Shown piece after piece: positions 9,404 through 16,909 of a stretch of DNA of 36,269 nucleotides. Position numbers and translations under genes: made by a program. The number at the start of each line of letters is the position of its first letter. Within the stretch, counting starts at the first letter, position 1. This DNA comes from a bacterium (GTDB lineage Bacteria > SZUA-79 > Acidulodesulfobacterales > Acidulodesulfobacteraceae). The notes under the pieces were generated by a model. It was not told where the DNA came from. It worked only from the letters and a program-made list of their open reading frames with translations, and did not search any database. The stretch lies in NCBI GenBank assembly GCA_021806125.1, contig JAJZYC010000002.1, positions 1-36,269 on the forward strand, in the 5' to 3' direction.

Positions 9404-9426
9404 GGGGACAGACTTAAGCCTGTCCC
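9404..9426. repeat. Dispersed palindrome, copy 2 (rplC-rplD gap)
   Basis: Arms GGGACAG (9405-9411) and CTGTCCC (9420-9426) enclose one A/C mismatch and a perfect CTTAAG core, so 20 of 22 positions in 9405-9426 obey dyad symmetry. Same family as the copy at 8355. It ends 21 nt before the rplD start, with the AAGGGGA Shine-Dalgarno lying between. Confidence 0.85.
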
Positions 9427-9447
9427 GGGAAAAGGGGATTTATTATA

Positions 9448-10083
9448 ATGTCTGAAAGCGCAAACGTATTAAACATAGGCAATAAGAACGCAGGAAATAT
9501 TTCGCTAAATGAAGAAATATATTCATATCCCGTTAACGAGCCTTTAATAAAAGAGTTTGTTTTATTAACTCTTGCTAATAAAAGGCTGGGATTGGCTTCT
9601 ACAAAAAATAGAAAGATAGTTTCCGGCGGCGGAATTAAACCGTGGAAGCAGAAAGGAACTGGCAGAGCAAGGGCCGGTTCTACCAGATCTCCTTTGTGGA
9701 AAGGCGGCGGAACTATTTTTGGGCCGACAAATGAAAGAAACTATAAAAAAGATATGCCTAAAAAAGCTAGGAAAGCGGCGGTTAAATCTACATTGTCCTA
9801 TTTATTGAAAGAAGGGCGTCTTGTTTTTATAGAGGACTTTGAACTTTCAAACATTAAAACAAAGGAAATGAAGTCTATATTCGATAATCTTGGAATAAAA
9901 AAGGGATTGATGATACTGCCTGCATTAAATACGGACGAAAAAATAATTAAATCTACAAGAAATCTTAAGGATTACAAAGCAACCGGCGTAAATCTCTTAA
10001 ATATTGTTGATCTCTTAAAATATGAAAAAATATTAATTACGGTTAAAGCTAACGAAGAATTAGAGAGGAACCTTGCGCTATGA
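9448..10083 (+). CDS. rplD: 50S ribosomal protein L4
   Basis: Exit-tunnel protein. In E. coli it is also the autorepressor of the S10 operon, though no equivalent leader structure is recognisable here. It has 211 residues. The family signature is clear: a long basic loop with GGGIKPWKQKGTGRARAGS and SPLWKGGGTIFGP, followed by the KARKAAVKSTLS helix region. Start ATG with AAGGGGA upstream, directly after palindrome copy 2. Its stop overlaps the rplW start (ATGA), so the two are translationally coupled. Confidence 0.97.
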   Translation: MSESANVLNIGNKNAGNISLNEEIYSYPVNEPLIKEFVLLTLANKRLGLASTKNRKIVSGGGIKPWKQKGTGRARAGSTRSPLWKGGGTIFGPTNERNYKKDMPKKARKAAVKSTLSYLLKEGRLVFIEDFELSNIKTKEMKSIFDNLGIKKGLMILPALNTDEKIIKSTRNLKDYKATGVNLLNIVDLLKYEKILITVKANEELERNLAL

Positions 10084-10367
10084 AAGAATTAAATAATGCC
10101 GTAAAAAGAACGGTGCAGTCGGAAAAAAGCCTAAAAATTAGAGAAATAAATAATACTTATGTTTTTAACGTAGATAAAGATGCAAATAAAAAAGATATTA
10201 AAGATGCCGTAGAAAAGTACTTTAACGTTAAGGTTGACGGCGTAAATACCGTAATTACCAGAGGAAAGTTCAGAAGGGTAGGTAAATATACCGGTAAATT
10301 GCCGAATATTAAAAAGGCTTATGTGAAACTTAAAGAAGGCCAGAGAATATCGGCCTTAGAAGTATAA
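10080..10367 (+). CDS. rplW: 50S ribosomal protein L23
   Basis: Protein at the tunnel exit; docking site for trigger factor, SRP and the translocon. It has 95 residues. The TVQSEKSLKIREINNTYVFNV opening region, DANKKDIKDAVEKYFNVKVDGVNT helix-strand unit and GKFRRVGKYTGKLPNIKKAYVKL loop match L23, although the N-terminus is more diverged than in its neighbours. The start overlaps the rplD stop by 4 bp, with GAGG upstream inside rplD. Confidence 0.95.
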   Translation: MKELNNAVKRTVQSEKSLKIREINNTYVFNVDKDANKKDIKDAVEKYFNVKVDGVNTVITRGKFRRVGKYTGKLPNIKKAYVKLKEGQRISALEV

Positions 10368-10383
10368 TCGGGAGATAGGAAAG

Positions 10384-11211
10384 ATGCCATTAAAAAAATA
10401 TAAACCAACATCAAGCGCTAGAAGATTTCAAACGGTTTCAGATTTTTCTGAGATTACGCGTGACTTTCCGGAAAAAGGACTTCTCGCAAAATATAAAAAA
10501 AATGCCGGGAGAAATAATTACGGAAGGATTACCACCAGGCATCAAGGCGGAGGGCATAAGAGAAGGTATAGGATTATCGATTTTAAAAGAGATAAAAGAA
10601 ATGTTCCGGCGCGTGTAATAGAAATAGAATACGATCCTAACAGGTCGGCAAGAATTGCATTATTAAGCTATATAGACGGAGAAAAAAGATATATATTGTG
10701 TCCTGTAGGATTAAAAAAAGGAGACAGCGTCGTATCTTCGGATAATGCCGATATTCAGCCGGGCAATTGTATTCCGCTAATTAATATCCCCGTCGGAACC
10801 ATGATTCATAATATTGAAATGAAGCCCAACTCAGGTGGAAAACTTGTTAGAAGCGCAGGTACTTATGCAGAACTTTTAGGAAAAGATGGTGGATATGCTC
10901 AGATTAAAATGCCTTCCGGAGAGTTTAGAATAGTGCCGGAAAAATGTTGCGCTACTATAGGCCAGATCGGAAATATCGAACATGAAAATATAAGTATCGG
11001 CAAGGCAGGAAGGTCAAGATGGCTTGGTATAAGACCTTCTGTAAGGGGCGTTGCAATGAATCCTATCGACCATCCTCACGGAGGAGGCGAAGGCAAAACT
11101 TCCGGAGGGAGACATCCCGTTACGCCGTGGGGAGTGCCTACTAAAGGATATAAAACCAGAAAAAATAAGCAAACCTCAAAATATATTATATCGAGAAGAA
11201 AGGCAAGATAA
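10384..11211 (+). CDS. rplB: 50S ribosomal protein L2
   Basis: Highly conserved 23S rRNA binder needed for subunit association and peptidyl transferase activity. It has 275 residues, standard length. Landmarks: opening KKYKPTSSARRFQTVSDFSE, the GRNNYGRITTRHQGGGHKRRY basic region, and the C-terminal GVAMNPIDHPHGGGEG segment carrying the conserved histidine. Start ATG 16 bp after rplW with a GGAG/AGGA purine tract. Followed by a 62 bp gap holding palindrome copy 3. Confidence 0.98.
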   Translation: MPLKKYKPTSSARRFQTVSDFSEITRDFPEKGLLAKYKKNAGRNNYGRITTRHQGGGHKRRYRIIDFKRDKRNVPARVIEIEYDPNRSARIALLSYIDGEKRYILCPVGLKKGDSVVSSDNADIQPGNCIPLINIPVGTMIHNIEMKPNSGGKLVRSAGTYAELLGKDGGYAQIKMPSGEFRIVPEKCCATIGQIGNIEHENISIGKAGRSRWLGIRPSVRGVAMNPIDHPHGGGEGKTSGGRHPVTPWGVPTKGYKTRKNKQTSKYIISRRKAR

Positions 11212-11228
11212 GCGTTATAAAAAAATAG

Positions 11229-11252
11229 GGGGACAGATTTAAAATCTGTTCC
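11229..11252. repeat. Dispersed palindrome, copy 3 (rplB-rpsS gap)
   Basis: Left arm GGGACAGATTT (11230-11240), a single A spacer, right arm AAATCTGTTCC (11242-11252). All 11 pairs can form if one G-T wobble (11232/11250) is allowed. It ends 21 nt before the TTG start of rpsS, with AAAGGAG in between. Confidence 0.85.
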
Positions 11253-11273
11253 TAAAACAAAGGAGAAATTAAG

Positions 11274-11576
11274 TTGGCTAGGTCTATAAAAAAAGGTCCG
11301 TTTTCAGACAAATCGCTTTTGGAAAAAGTTGAAAAGGCATCTGATTCCAACGACAAAAAAATTATTAAGACATGGTCCAGAAGGTCAACCATAATACCTT
11401 CTATGGTGGGACTTACTTTTGCTGTTCATAACGGCAAAAAGTTTGTTCCTGTATTTGTCAGCGAAAATATGGTAGGGCATAAGCTTGGCGAGTTTAGCGC
11501 AACAAGAACTTTTACTATGCATTCAGGGGACAGAAAGGCAAAGGTTAAAACCGGCGGCGGTTCGTCCTCAAAATAA
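11274..11576 (+). CDS. rpsS: 30S ribosomal protein S19
   Basis: Head protein of the 30S subunit, in a complex with S13 near the A-site tRNA. It has 100 residues, slightly longer than the typical 92 because of a Lys/Gly/Ser-rich tail ending GGGSSSK. It opens with ARSIKKGPF and contains WSRRSTIIPSMVGLTFAVHNGKKFVPV and VGHKLGEFSATRTF segments. The start is TTG, preceded by AAAGGAG about 9 nt upstream; the conserved MARSIKKGPF fixes the choice. Confidence 0.97.
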   Translation: MARSIKKGPFSDKSLLEKVEKASDSNDKKIIKTWSRRSTIIPSMVGLTFAVHNGKKFVPVFVSENMVGHKLGEFSATRTFTMHSGDRKAKVKTGGGSSSK

Positions 11577-11593
11577 ACAAAAAGGGGTAGAAA

Positions 11594-11926
11594 ATGGAGT
11601 TTAAAGCAGAAGCAAAATATATTAAAGTGTCTCCTCAGAAAGCAAGGCTTGTGGTTGATTTAATAAGAGGAAAAAAAGTTTACGATGCTATTAATATATT
11701 AAAATTCACAAAAAAGAAGTCGGCTAATCCGGTTTATAAGCTTTTAAAGTCTGCCTTAGCAAATGCATCATCGACTGGAAGGGTTGACGTGGATAACCTG
11801 ATAGTAAGAAAAATCAACGTCGATATGTCCTTGTCCTTAAAAAGGCTTATGCCGAAAGCTATGGGTCGCGGTGCGACTGTTAAGAAACGTATGAGCAACA
11901 TAAAAATAGTTCTTGAAGAAATTTAA
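11594..11926 (+). CDS. rplV: 50S ribosomal protein L22
   Basis: Its beta-hairpin lines the nascent peptide tunnel and is a macrolide-resistance site. It has 110 residues, normal length. YIKVSPQKARLVVDLIRGK near the N-terminus and the MPKAMGRGATVKKRMSNIKIVL C-terminal hairpin region identify it. ATG start with AAAGGGGTAG upstream, 17 bp after rpsS. Nothing unusual in the hairpin tip is evident. Confidence 0.97.
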   Translation: MEFKAEAKYIKVSPQKARLVVDLIRGKKVYDAINILKFTKKKSANPVYKLLKSALANASSTGRVDVDNLIVRKINVDMSLSLKRLMPKAMGRGATVKKRMSNIKIVLEEI

Positions 11927-11940
11927 AACGGAGGTAGATT

Positions 11941-12576
11941 TTGGGGCAGAAAGTTAATCCAATCGGGCTTAGAATCGGAATCAATAAAACATGGGATTCC
12001 GGCTGGTATAGCGATAGAAATTATGCGAAATTTTTGCATGCCGATTTAAAGATTCGCGAATATTTGAAGAAAAAGCTTTATTCGGCAGGAATATCTAAAA
12101 TTAATATCGGCAGAAAAGCGGAAAAATTAATCATCGATATATTTGCCGCAAGACCTGGAATAATTTACGGGAAAAAAGGCTCGTCAGAATTTGACAACAT
12201 TAAAAACGAGATCGCGAAGATTAATAAAATAAAAATTAAAGATATAGAGATAAATATAATAGAAGTTAAAAAGCCTGAGTTAGATTCGGTTTTAGTGGCT
12301 GAAGGCATCGCTTCCCAGCTTGAGAAAAGAGTTGCATTTAAAAGAGCAATGAAAAAAAGCGTCACAATGGCATTGAAGAGCGGAGCTAAGGGTATTAAAA
12401 TAACGTGCGGAGGAAGATTGGCTGGAGCAGAAATTGCAAGAACCGAATGGTATCGCGAGGGCAGGGTTCCTCTTCACACATTAAGGGCGGATATCGACTA
12501 CGGTACGTCTGAAGCTAATACTACTTACGGAAAGATAGGCGTAAAAGTTTGGATATATAAAAGAGACGTATTATAA
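11941..12576 (+). CDS. rpsC: 30S ribosomal protein S3
   Basis: Part of the mRNA entry channel and helicase site, with S4 and S5. It has 211 residues. GQKVNPIGLRIGINKTWDSGWY opens the protein; a KH domain with the GxxG-type GKKG loop follows near residues 78-82, then the C-terminal S3 domain with CGGRLAGAEIARTEWYREGRVPLHTLRA-like sequence. The start is TTG, supported by GGAGG at 11930-11934 with 6 nt spacing and by the universally conserved MGQKVNP start. Confidence 0.97.
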   Translation: MGQKVNPIGLRIGINKTWDSGWYSDRNYAKFLHADLKIREYLKKKLYSAGISKINIGRKAEKLIIDIFAARPGIIYGKKGSSEFDNIKNEIAKINKIKIKDIEINIIEVKKPELDSVLVAEGIASQLEKRVAFKRAMKKSVTMALKSGAKGIKITCGGRLAGAEIARTEWYREGRVPLHTLRADIDYGTSEANTTYGKIGVKVWIYKRDVL

Positions 12577-12604
12577 TTAAATAATAACGGAAAGGTGAAT
12601 AATT

Positions 12605-13018
12605 ATGTTAATGCCCGCTAAAACAAAATATAGAAAGCAGATGAAGGGTAGAATGAGAGGTAAGGCTACCCGCGGCAATACTCTTGCGTTTGGAGATTTT
12701 GGATTAAAGGTAATAGAATGCGGTTATATAACCGCAAGACAAATAGAAGCTGCAAGAATTGCTATGACCAGATTTGTAAAAAGAGGCGGTAAAGTATGGA
12801 TAAGAATTTTCCCCGATAAGCCTATTACAAAAAAACCGGCCGAAACAAGAATGGGAAAAGGAAAGGGATCGGTAGAAGAATGGGTATGCGTAGCCAGACC
12901 CGGATTAGTTTTGTACGAAATGGAAGGTATTCCAAAAGAAGTTGCACAGGAGGCTTTGAGGCTTGCATCTCATAAATTGCCGCTTAAGACTATATTTATA
13001 GAGAGAGGAGAATTCTAA
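12605..13018 (+). CDS. rplP: 50S ribosomal protein L16
   Basis: Late-assembling protein next to the A-site tRNA elbow and the peptidyl transferase centre. It has 137 residues, standard. MLMPAKTKYRKQMKGRMRG, FGDFGLKV, ARIAMTRFVKRGGKVWIRIFPDKPITKKP and RMGKGKGSVEEWV are classical L16 segments. ATG start with GGAAAGG upstream, 28 bp after rpsC; rpmC follows after 4 bp. Confidence 0.98.
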   Translation: MLMPAKTKYRKQMKGRMRGKATRGNTLAFGDFGLKVIECGYITARQIEAARIAMTRFVKRGGKVWIRIFPDKPITKKPAETRMGKGKGSVEEWVCVARPGLVLYEMEGIPKEVAQEALRLASHKLPLKTIFIERGEF

Positions 13019-13022
13019 ATAT

Positions 13023-13217
13023 ATGAAATTTACAGAATTAAATGCAATGAACGATCAAGAGCTTAAAGTTAAAGAATCTGATTTCAGAAAAGAAATATTT
13101 AATCTTACGATTCAGAAATCATTAGGGTCGCTTGAAAATCCTAAAAGAATTCAAGCGGTAAAAAGGTATATAGCGAGAATAAAAACTATTTTAAACAATA
13201 GGAAGCGGGAGATATAA
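13023..13217 (+). CDS. rpmC: 50S ribosomal protein L29
   Basis: Small two-helix protein at the tunnel exit, next to L23. It has 64 residues, normal for the family. The MKFTELNAMNDQELKVKESD opening, the central RKEIFNLTIQKSLGSLENPKRI and the AVKRYIARIKTILNNR C-terminal helix fit L29. Only 4 bp after rplP and 2 bp before rpsQ, with a GAGAGGAG Shine-Dalgarno inside the rplP end. Confidence 0.95.
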   Translation: MKFTELNAMNDQELKVKESDFRKEIFNLTIQKSLGSLENPKRIQAVKRYIARIKTILNNRKREI

Positions 13218-13219
13218 TT

Positions 13220-13450
13220 ATGAAAAAAAAATTAACCGGCATCGTGACGTCGGACAAGATGAATAAAACAAGAGTGGTTGTAGTTTCAGATATTGTAAAG
13301 CATCCTGTTTATAAAAAATATGTAAAAAGAGTTAAAAAATTTAAAATTCATGACGAAAATAATATCGCGCACGTAGGAGATAAAGTTTCATTTATTGAAA
13401 CCCGCCCATTATCTAAGGATAAAAGATGGAATCTCGAGGCAGTTCTATAA
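13220..13450 (+). CDS. rpsQ: 30S ribosomal protein S17
   Basis: Primary 16S rRNA-binding OB-fold protein. It has 76 residues. The LTGIVTSDKMNKTRVVVV strand pair, HPVYKKYVKRVKKFKIHDE and the C-terminal VSFIETRPLSKDKRWNLE are typical. ATG start 2 bp after rpmC, with a GGGAG Shine-Dalgarno inside the rpmC end. Confidence 0.97.
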   Translation: MKKKLTGIVTSDKMNKTRVVVVSDIVKHPVYKKYVKRVKKFKIHDENNIAHVGDKVSFIETRPLSKDKRWNLEAVL

Positions 13451-13493
13451 TAAAATTTTCTTAAATATAATTTAATTACTTGGGGCTATAACG

Positions 13494-13862
13494 ATGATTC
13501 AAATGCAGACGGTTTTAAAATCCGCCGATAATTCCGGCGCAAAAAAGCTTATGTGTATTAAAGTTCTTGGAGGTTCTAAAAGGAAATACGCCGGTATAGG
13601 CGATATAATAGTAGTTTCTATAAAAGAAGCTATTCCGAATTCTAAAGTAAAAAAAGGCGACGTTTCTAAAGCCGTTATCGTAAGAACCGTTAAAGAAGTA
13701 AAGCGGCCGGACGGAAGCTATATTAGATTCGATAATAATTCTGCAGTATTGATAAACAATCAGAACGAACCTATAGGCACCCGTATTTTTGGTCCGGTAG
13801 CAAGAGAATTGAGAGCAAAAAAATTTATGAGAATTATATCATTAGCGCCAGAGGTCCTATAA
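13494..13862 (+). CDS. rplN: 50S ribosomal protein L14
   Basis: Interface protein of the 50S subunit, forming bridge B8 and binding the silencing factor RsfS in other bacteria. It has 122 residues, standard. MIQMQTVLKSADNSGAKKLMC, the GIGDIIVVSIKEAIP strand region and FGPVARELR near the C-terminus are diagnostic. It is preceded by a 43 bp gap and only a weak GGGG Shine-Dalgarno. rplX begins 1 bp after its stop. Confidence 0.97.
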   Translation: MIQMQTVLKSADNSGAKKLMCIKVLGGSKRKYAGIGDIIVVSIKEAIPNSKVKKGDVSKAVIVRTVKEVKRPDGSYIRFDNNSAVLINNQNEPIGTRIFGPVARELRAKKFMRIISLAPEVL

Positions 13863-13863
13863 T

Positions 13864-14178
13864 ATGACAATTAAATTAAAAAAGAACGATAACGTAATGG
13901 TTTTAGCTGGAAAAGAGAAAGGAAAATCAGGAAAGGTTATCAAAGTAGATAGAGAAAAAAACCGGGTCTATATCGAAAAGATAAATATGATAAAAAGGCA
14001 TATTAAGCCTAGAAGCGCACAGGAACCCGGAGGCATAATAGATAAAGAAGCGTCGGTAAATATGTCAAATGTCGCTTTATATTGTTCTAAATGCAAAAAA
14101 GCGGTAAGATTTTCTATTAATACGGATGATAAAGGAAAAAAAATAAGGCTTTGCAAAAAATGTGGGTCTGAAGTTTAA
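13864..14178 (+). CDS. rplX: 50S ribosomal protein L24, with C-terminal zinc-finger-like cysteines
   Basis: Assembly-initiator protein of the 50S subunit with a KOW domain (KLKKNDNVMVLAGKEKGKSG at the N-terminus, then a MIKRHIKPRSAQEPGG loop). It has 104 residues. The C-terminus carries C74-x2-C77 and C97-x2-C100, a ribbon seen in many but not all bacterial L24 proteins (absent from E. coli), which probably binds zinc. It starts 1 bp after rplN, so translation is likely coupled. Confidence 0.96.
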   Translation: MTIKLKKNDNVMVLAGKEKGKSGKVIKVDREKNRVYIEKINMIKRHIKPRSAQEPGGIIDKEASVNMSNVALYCSKCKKAVRFSINTDDKGKKIRLCKKCGSEV

Positions 14179-14195
14179 TTTTGGAGGATTGAAAA

Positions 14196-14738
14196 TTGTC
14201 GTCAAGATATAAAGAATTTTATAAAAATGAAGTCGTGCCGAGATTATTCAAAGAAACCGGCTATAAGAACATAAACCAGATACCTAGATTGGAAAAGATA
14301 GTTATCAATATGGGTCTCGGGGAGGCAACTTCTAATTCAAAAATAATCGAACAATCGGTTGCGGAACTGAGTAAAATTGCCGGTCAAAAACCGGTAGTCT
14401 CGAAAGCAAAAAAGTCTATCGCCGCGTTTAAATTAAAAGAAAATCAGGAAATCGGCTGTTTTGTTACTTTAAGAAGCGATAGAATGTATGATTTCATTGA
14501 TAAACTTATCAATATATCGCTTCCGAGAGTAAGGGATTTTAAAGGCATTTCAAAAAAAGCATTCGACGGCCGCGGTAATTATACTCTGGGGGTTAAGGAA
14601 CAGGTTATATTCCCGGAAATCAGCTATGAACTTATAGAAAAAATTAAAGGAATGAATATAACTATTGTTACTTCTGCAAAAAATAATGAAGACGGATATA
14701 AACTTTTAAAAAGTTTTAATTTTCCGTTTAGAAATTAG
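14196..14738 (+). CDS. rplE: 50S ribosomal protein L5
   Basis: 5S rRNA-binding protein of the central protuberance, contacting P-site tRNA. It has 180 residues, standard. The PRLEKIVINMGLGEA segment, the QKPVVSKAKKSIAAFKLKE loop and the FDGRGNYTLGVKEQVIFPEI region are characteristic. The start is TTG, with TTGGAGGA well placed upstream; the residue after it begins the usual SRYKEFYKNEVVPRL helix. Confidence 0.97.
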   Translation: MSSRYKEFYKNEVVPRLFKETGYKNINQIPRLEKIVINMGLGEATSNSKIIEQSVAELSKIAGQKPVVSKAKKSIAAFKLKENQEIGCFVTLRSDRMYDFIDKLINISLPRVRDFKGISKKAFDGRGNYTLGVKEQVIFPEISYELIEKIKGMNITIVTSAKNNEDGYKLLKSFNFPFRN

Positions 14739-14750
14739 GAGATACGATAT

Positions 14751-14936
14751 ATGGCAAAAAAATCTATGATTATAAAAGCAGGAAGGACGCCCAAATTTAA
14801 AGTGAGAACGCATAACAGATGTCCGATATGCGGAAGGCCCAGAGGCTATTACAGAAAATTCGATATGTGCAGAATTTGTTTCAGGACATATTCAAGCAAA
14901 GGATTGATTCCCGGCGTTACCAAATCTAGCTGGTAA
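14751..14936 (+). CDS. rpsN: 30S ribosomal protein S14, zinc-binding (type Z) form
   Basis: Small-subunit head protein. It has 61 residues, the length of the short zinc-binding form rather than the roughly 100-residue zinc-free form of E. coli. The ribbon cysteines are C24, C27, C40 and C43. The tail GLIPGVTKSSW is the expected C-terminus. ATG start 12 bp after rplE with AGGAGAT upstream. Followed by a 69 bp gap containing palindrome copy 4. Confidence 0.97.
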   Translation: MAKKSMIIKAGRTPKFKVRTHNRCPICGRPRGYYRKFDMCRICFRTYSSKGLIPGVTKSSW

Positions 14937-14953
14937 ATAATAAAATAATTTTC

Positions 14954-14977
14954 GGGGACAGATTTCAAATCTGCCCC
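14954..14977. repeat. Dispersed palindrome, copy 4 (rpsN-rpsH gap)
   Basis: Left arm GGGGACAGATTT (14954-14965), one C, right arm AAATCTGCCCC (14967-14977). The right arm lacks one T compared with the other copies, so A14958 would be bulged in an 11-pair stem. A short T-rich run follows, but it is interrupted and looks unlike an ordinary intrinsic terminator. It ends 28 nt before rpsH. Confidence 0.85.
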
Positions 14978-15005
14978 TCTATTTTAAGAGAGGAAAAAAG
15001 AGAAA

Positions 15006-15404
15006 ATGACCTACCCGATTTCAGATATGATAGTCAGAATAAAAAATGCATATAAAGCAGGCAAAGAAAAAGTTAATATGCCGTATTCGGGTTTAAAAGA
15101 AAATATATGCGAAATATTAAAAAGAGAAGGGTTCATAGAAGATTACTCCGTTGAAAATGCCGATGTAGTTTCAAATAAAAATATCAGTATAAAGCTGGCT
15201 TATTATGAAAGCAAAAAACCTACGGTTATTGATATGAAAACTACAAGTACACCCGGAATAAGATTTTATAAAAAAGCTAAAGACATCAGAGTATATAAAA
15301 ATGGATTGGGCATAGAGATATTTTCAACTTCTTCAGGAATTCTTTCGGATGTTGAATGTAAAGAAAAAAAAGTAGGCGGGCTTTCACTCTTAAAAGTATT
15401 TTAA
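15006..15404 (+). CDS. rpsH: 30S ribosomal protein S8
   Basis: Central-domain 16S rRNA binder; in E. coli also the spc operon repressor. It has 132 residues, standard. It opens with TYPISDMIVRIKNAYKAGKE. The C-terminal TSSGILSDVECKEKKVGG corresponds to the conserved STSKGVMTD-type motif that contacts rRNA. ATG start with AGAGAGGA upstream. No S8-site mimic could be identified by eye in the mRNA. Confidence 0.97.
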   Translation: MTYPISDMIVRIKNAYKAGKEKVNMPYSGLKENICEILKREGFIEDYSVENADVVSNKNISIKLAYYESKKPTVIDMKTTSTPGIRFYKKAKDIRVYKNGLGIEIFSTSSGILSDVECKEKKVGGLSLLKVF

Positions 15405-15430
15405 TAATCTAATAAAAAGGTATCGATAAA

Positions 15431-15970
15431 ATGTCTAGAATAGGTAAAAAAATTATTGAAATTCCTAAAGACGTCAAAGTGGAGTTAAAAGGCGATATCT
15501 TAACTTCTTCAGGACCTCTCGGTAAAATTTCTAAGAAAATTCCAGAAGGGATAGCTTTAGATATCAATGAATCCTCAGTCTCGGTTAAATTAAAGGACGA
15601 TGATGCAAATTTTGAGAAATTTACCGGATTAACTAGAACTATAATAGCAAACGCAATATTCGGCGTTGTAAAGGGATTCTCGAAAGACCTTGAGATTATA
15701 GGCGTAGGATATAGGGCAGAAGTAAAGAATGAGAATCTGGTTTTAAATTTAGGTTTTTCGCATCAGGTAAATTTTATAATTCCTAAAGGGATAAAAATAG
15801 CGGTCGAAAAAAATACTTTATTAAAAATTACCGGATTCGATAAGGAGCTGGTCGGACTTGTCGCTTCTCAGATAAGGGAATTAAAGAAACCCGAGCCTTA
15901 TAAAGGCAAAGGCATTAAATATTCAGACGAAGTTATAAAACGAAAAGTCGGTAAAGCATCAGGAAAATAA
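15431..15970 (+). CDS. rplF: 50S ribosomal protein L6
   Basis: Factor-binding-site protein near the sarcin-ricin loop. It has 179 residues, standard. SRIGKKIIEIPKDVKVELKG opens the first of two repeated domains; VGVGYRAEV-type sequence, LGFSHQVNF and the C-terminal KKPEPYKGKGIKYSDE motif identify it. ATG start with only a weak AAGG upstream. Confidence 0.97.
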   Translation: MSRIGKKIIEIPKDVKVELKGDILTSSGPLGKISKKIPEGIALDINESSVSVKLKDDDANFEKFTGLTRTIIANAIFGVVKGFSKDLEIIGVGYRAEVKNENLVLNLGFSHQVNFIIPKGIKIAVEKNTLLKITGFDKELVGLVASQIRELKKPEPYKGKGIKYSDEVIKRKVGKASGK

Positions 15971-16005
15971 AATAAATTAAGACTGTTCCAAAAAGAGGTT
16001 GGATA

Positions 16006-16362
16006 ATGAAAGATAAAATCGAAAAGAGATTGAGAAGAAAGGCACATATCAAAAAAGTTATGAAAAATAACATTAAACCACGTTTGTGCGTGTTTAAAAG
16101 TTTAAATAATATTTATGTTCAGGTTTTTTCTTCCGACAATAATGTTCTCGCACAGGCGTCCTCTCTTTCTAAGGATATGCAAGCTAAGATTAAAGGGCAT
16201 AGAGGAAATGTAGATGCCGCTAAAATAGTCGGGAAGGAAATTGCTGAATTATGCAAGCAAAAGTCCATAATAGATGTTGCATTTGACAGGAATGGATATA
16301 TTTATCACGGAAGGGTTAAGGCATTAGCCGATGCCGCAAGAGAAAACGGGTTAAATTTTTAG
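16006..16362 (+). CDS. rplR: 50S ribosomal protein L18
   Basis: 5S rRNA-binding protein of the central protuberance. It has 118 residues. The basic N-terminus (KRLRRKAHIKK), RLCVFKSLNNIYVQV, and the C-terminal FDRNGYIYHGRVKALADAAREN are typical L18. ATG start with AGAGGTTGG upstream. The preceding 35 bp contains GACTGTTCC, possibly a decayed half of the palindrome family. Confidence 0.97.
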   Translation: MKDKIEKRLRRKAHIKKVMKNNIKPRLCVFKSLNNIYVQVFSSDNNVLAQASSLSKDMQAKIKGHRGNVDAAKIVGKEIAELCKQKSIIDVAFDRNGYIYHGRVKALADAARENGLNF

Positions 16363-16385
16363 ATATTTGAATATTGGAGGATAAT

Positions 16386-16871
16386 TTGGAGAAATTAAGC
16401 GTTGAAGATTTAAATATTAAGGATAAAGTTATCCATATTTCAAGAGTTGCAAAGGTAGTTAAGGGCGGAAGGCGCTTCGGTTTTTCGGCATTGGTAGTGG
16501 CTGGAGATCCTGATGCAAATTTTGTTGGAATTGGTCTTGGAAAAGCCAAAGAAGTGCCGGAGGCAATTAGAAAAGGAACCGAACAGGCAAAGAAAAATTT
16601 AATAAGAGTCAAAGTTCATAAAAATTCAATTCCTCATGAGCAATATGGAAAGAGCGGAGCCGGATACGTATTCATGAAGCCCGCCCCCGAAGGAACCGGA
16701 ATAATTGCTGGTGGAGCTATGAGAGCAATTTTTGAACTTTCAGGGGTAAGAAACGTTTATGCTAAGTCTATCGGTTCTTCAAACCCGCATAATGTAGCAA
16801 ATGCGACTTTAAAATGCATTTCTTCCTTTTTTTATAAAGGGGAGTTAGAGAAAAGAAGAAAAAAATCATAA
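16386..16871 (+). CDS. rpsE: 30S ribosomal protein S5
   Basis: Fidelity protein at the mRNA entry pore and spectinomycin site. The chosen start is the TTG at 16386, giving 161 residues. The in-frame TTG at 16374 would place the GGAGG (16376-16380) inside the coding sequence, whereas GGAGG lies exactly 5 nt before 16386. The VIHISRVAKVVKGGRRFGFSA dsRBD-like domain (with the spectinomycin loop) and the GAGYVFMKPAPEGTGIIAGG segment are clear. Unusually, rplO rather than rpmD follows, 38 bp downstream. Confidence 0.96.
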   Translation: MEKLSVEDLNIKDKVIHISRVAKVVKGGRRFGFSALVVAGDPDANFVGIGLGKAKEVPEAIRKGTEQAKKNLIRVKVHKNSIPHEQYGKSGAGYVFMKPAPEGTGIIAGGAMRAIFELSGVRNVYAKSIGSSNPHNVANATLKCISSFFYKGELEKRRKKS

Positions 16872-16909
16872 ATAAATATTATAGAATGAGTAAAGAGGAA
16901 GACAATTAA

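Noticed and set aside
13443..13471. TATAAT before rplN as a promoter
   Set aside because: The hexamer 17 bp upstream (TTCTAT) is a poor -35 box, there is no TG extension, and AT-rich gaps produce such matches by chance.
14954..14985. Palindrome copy 4 as an intrinsic terminator
   Set aside because: The stem is followed by TCTATTTTAAG, an interrupted T-run, and it stands in the middle of the spc operon; the other copies have no T-tract at all.
16374..16376. TTG at 16374 as the start of rpsE
   Set aside because: It would put the GGAGG ribosome-binding site inside the gene; TTG at 16386 has that site at ideal spacing.
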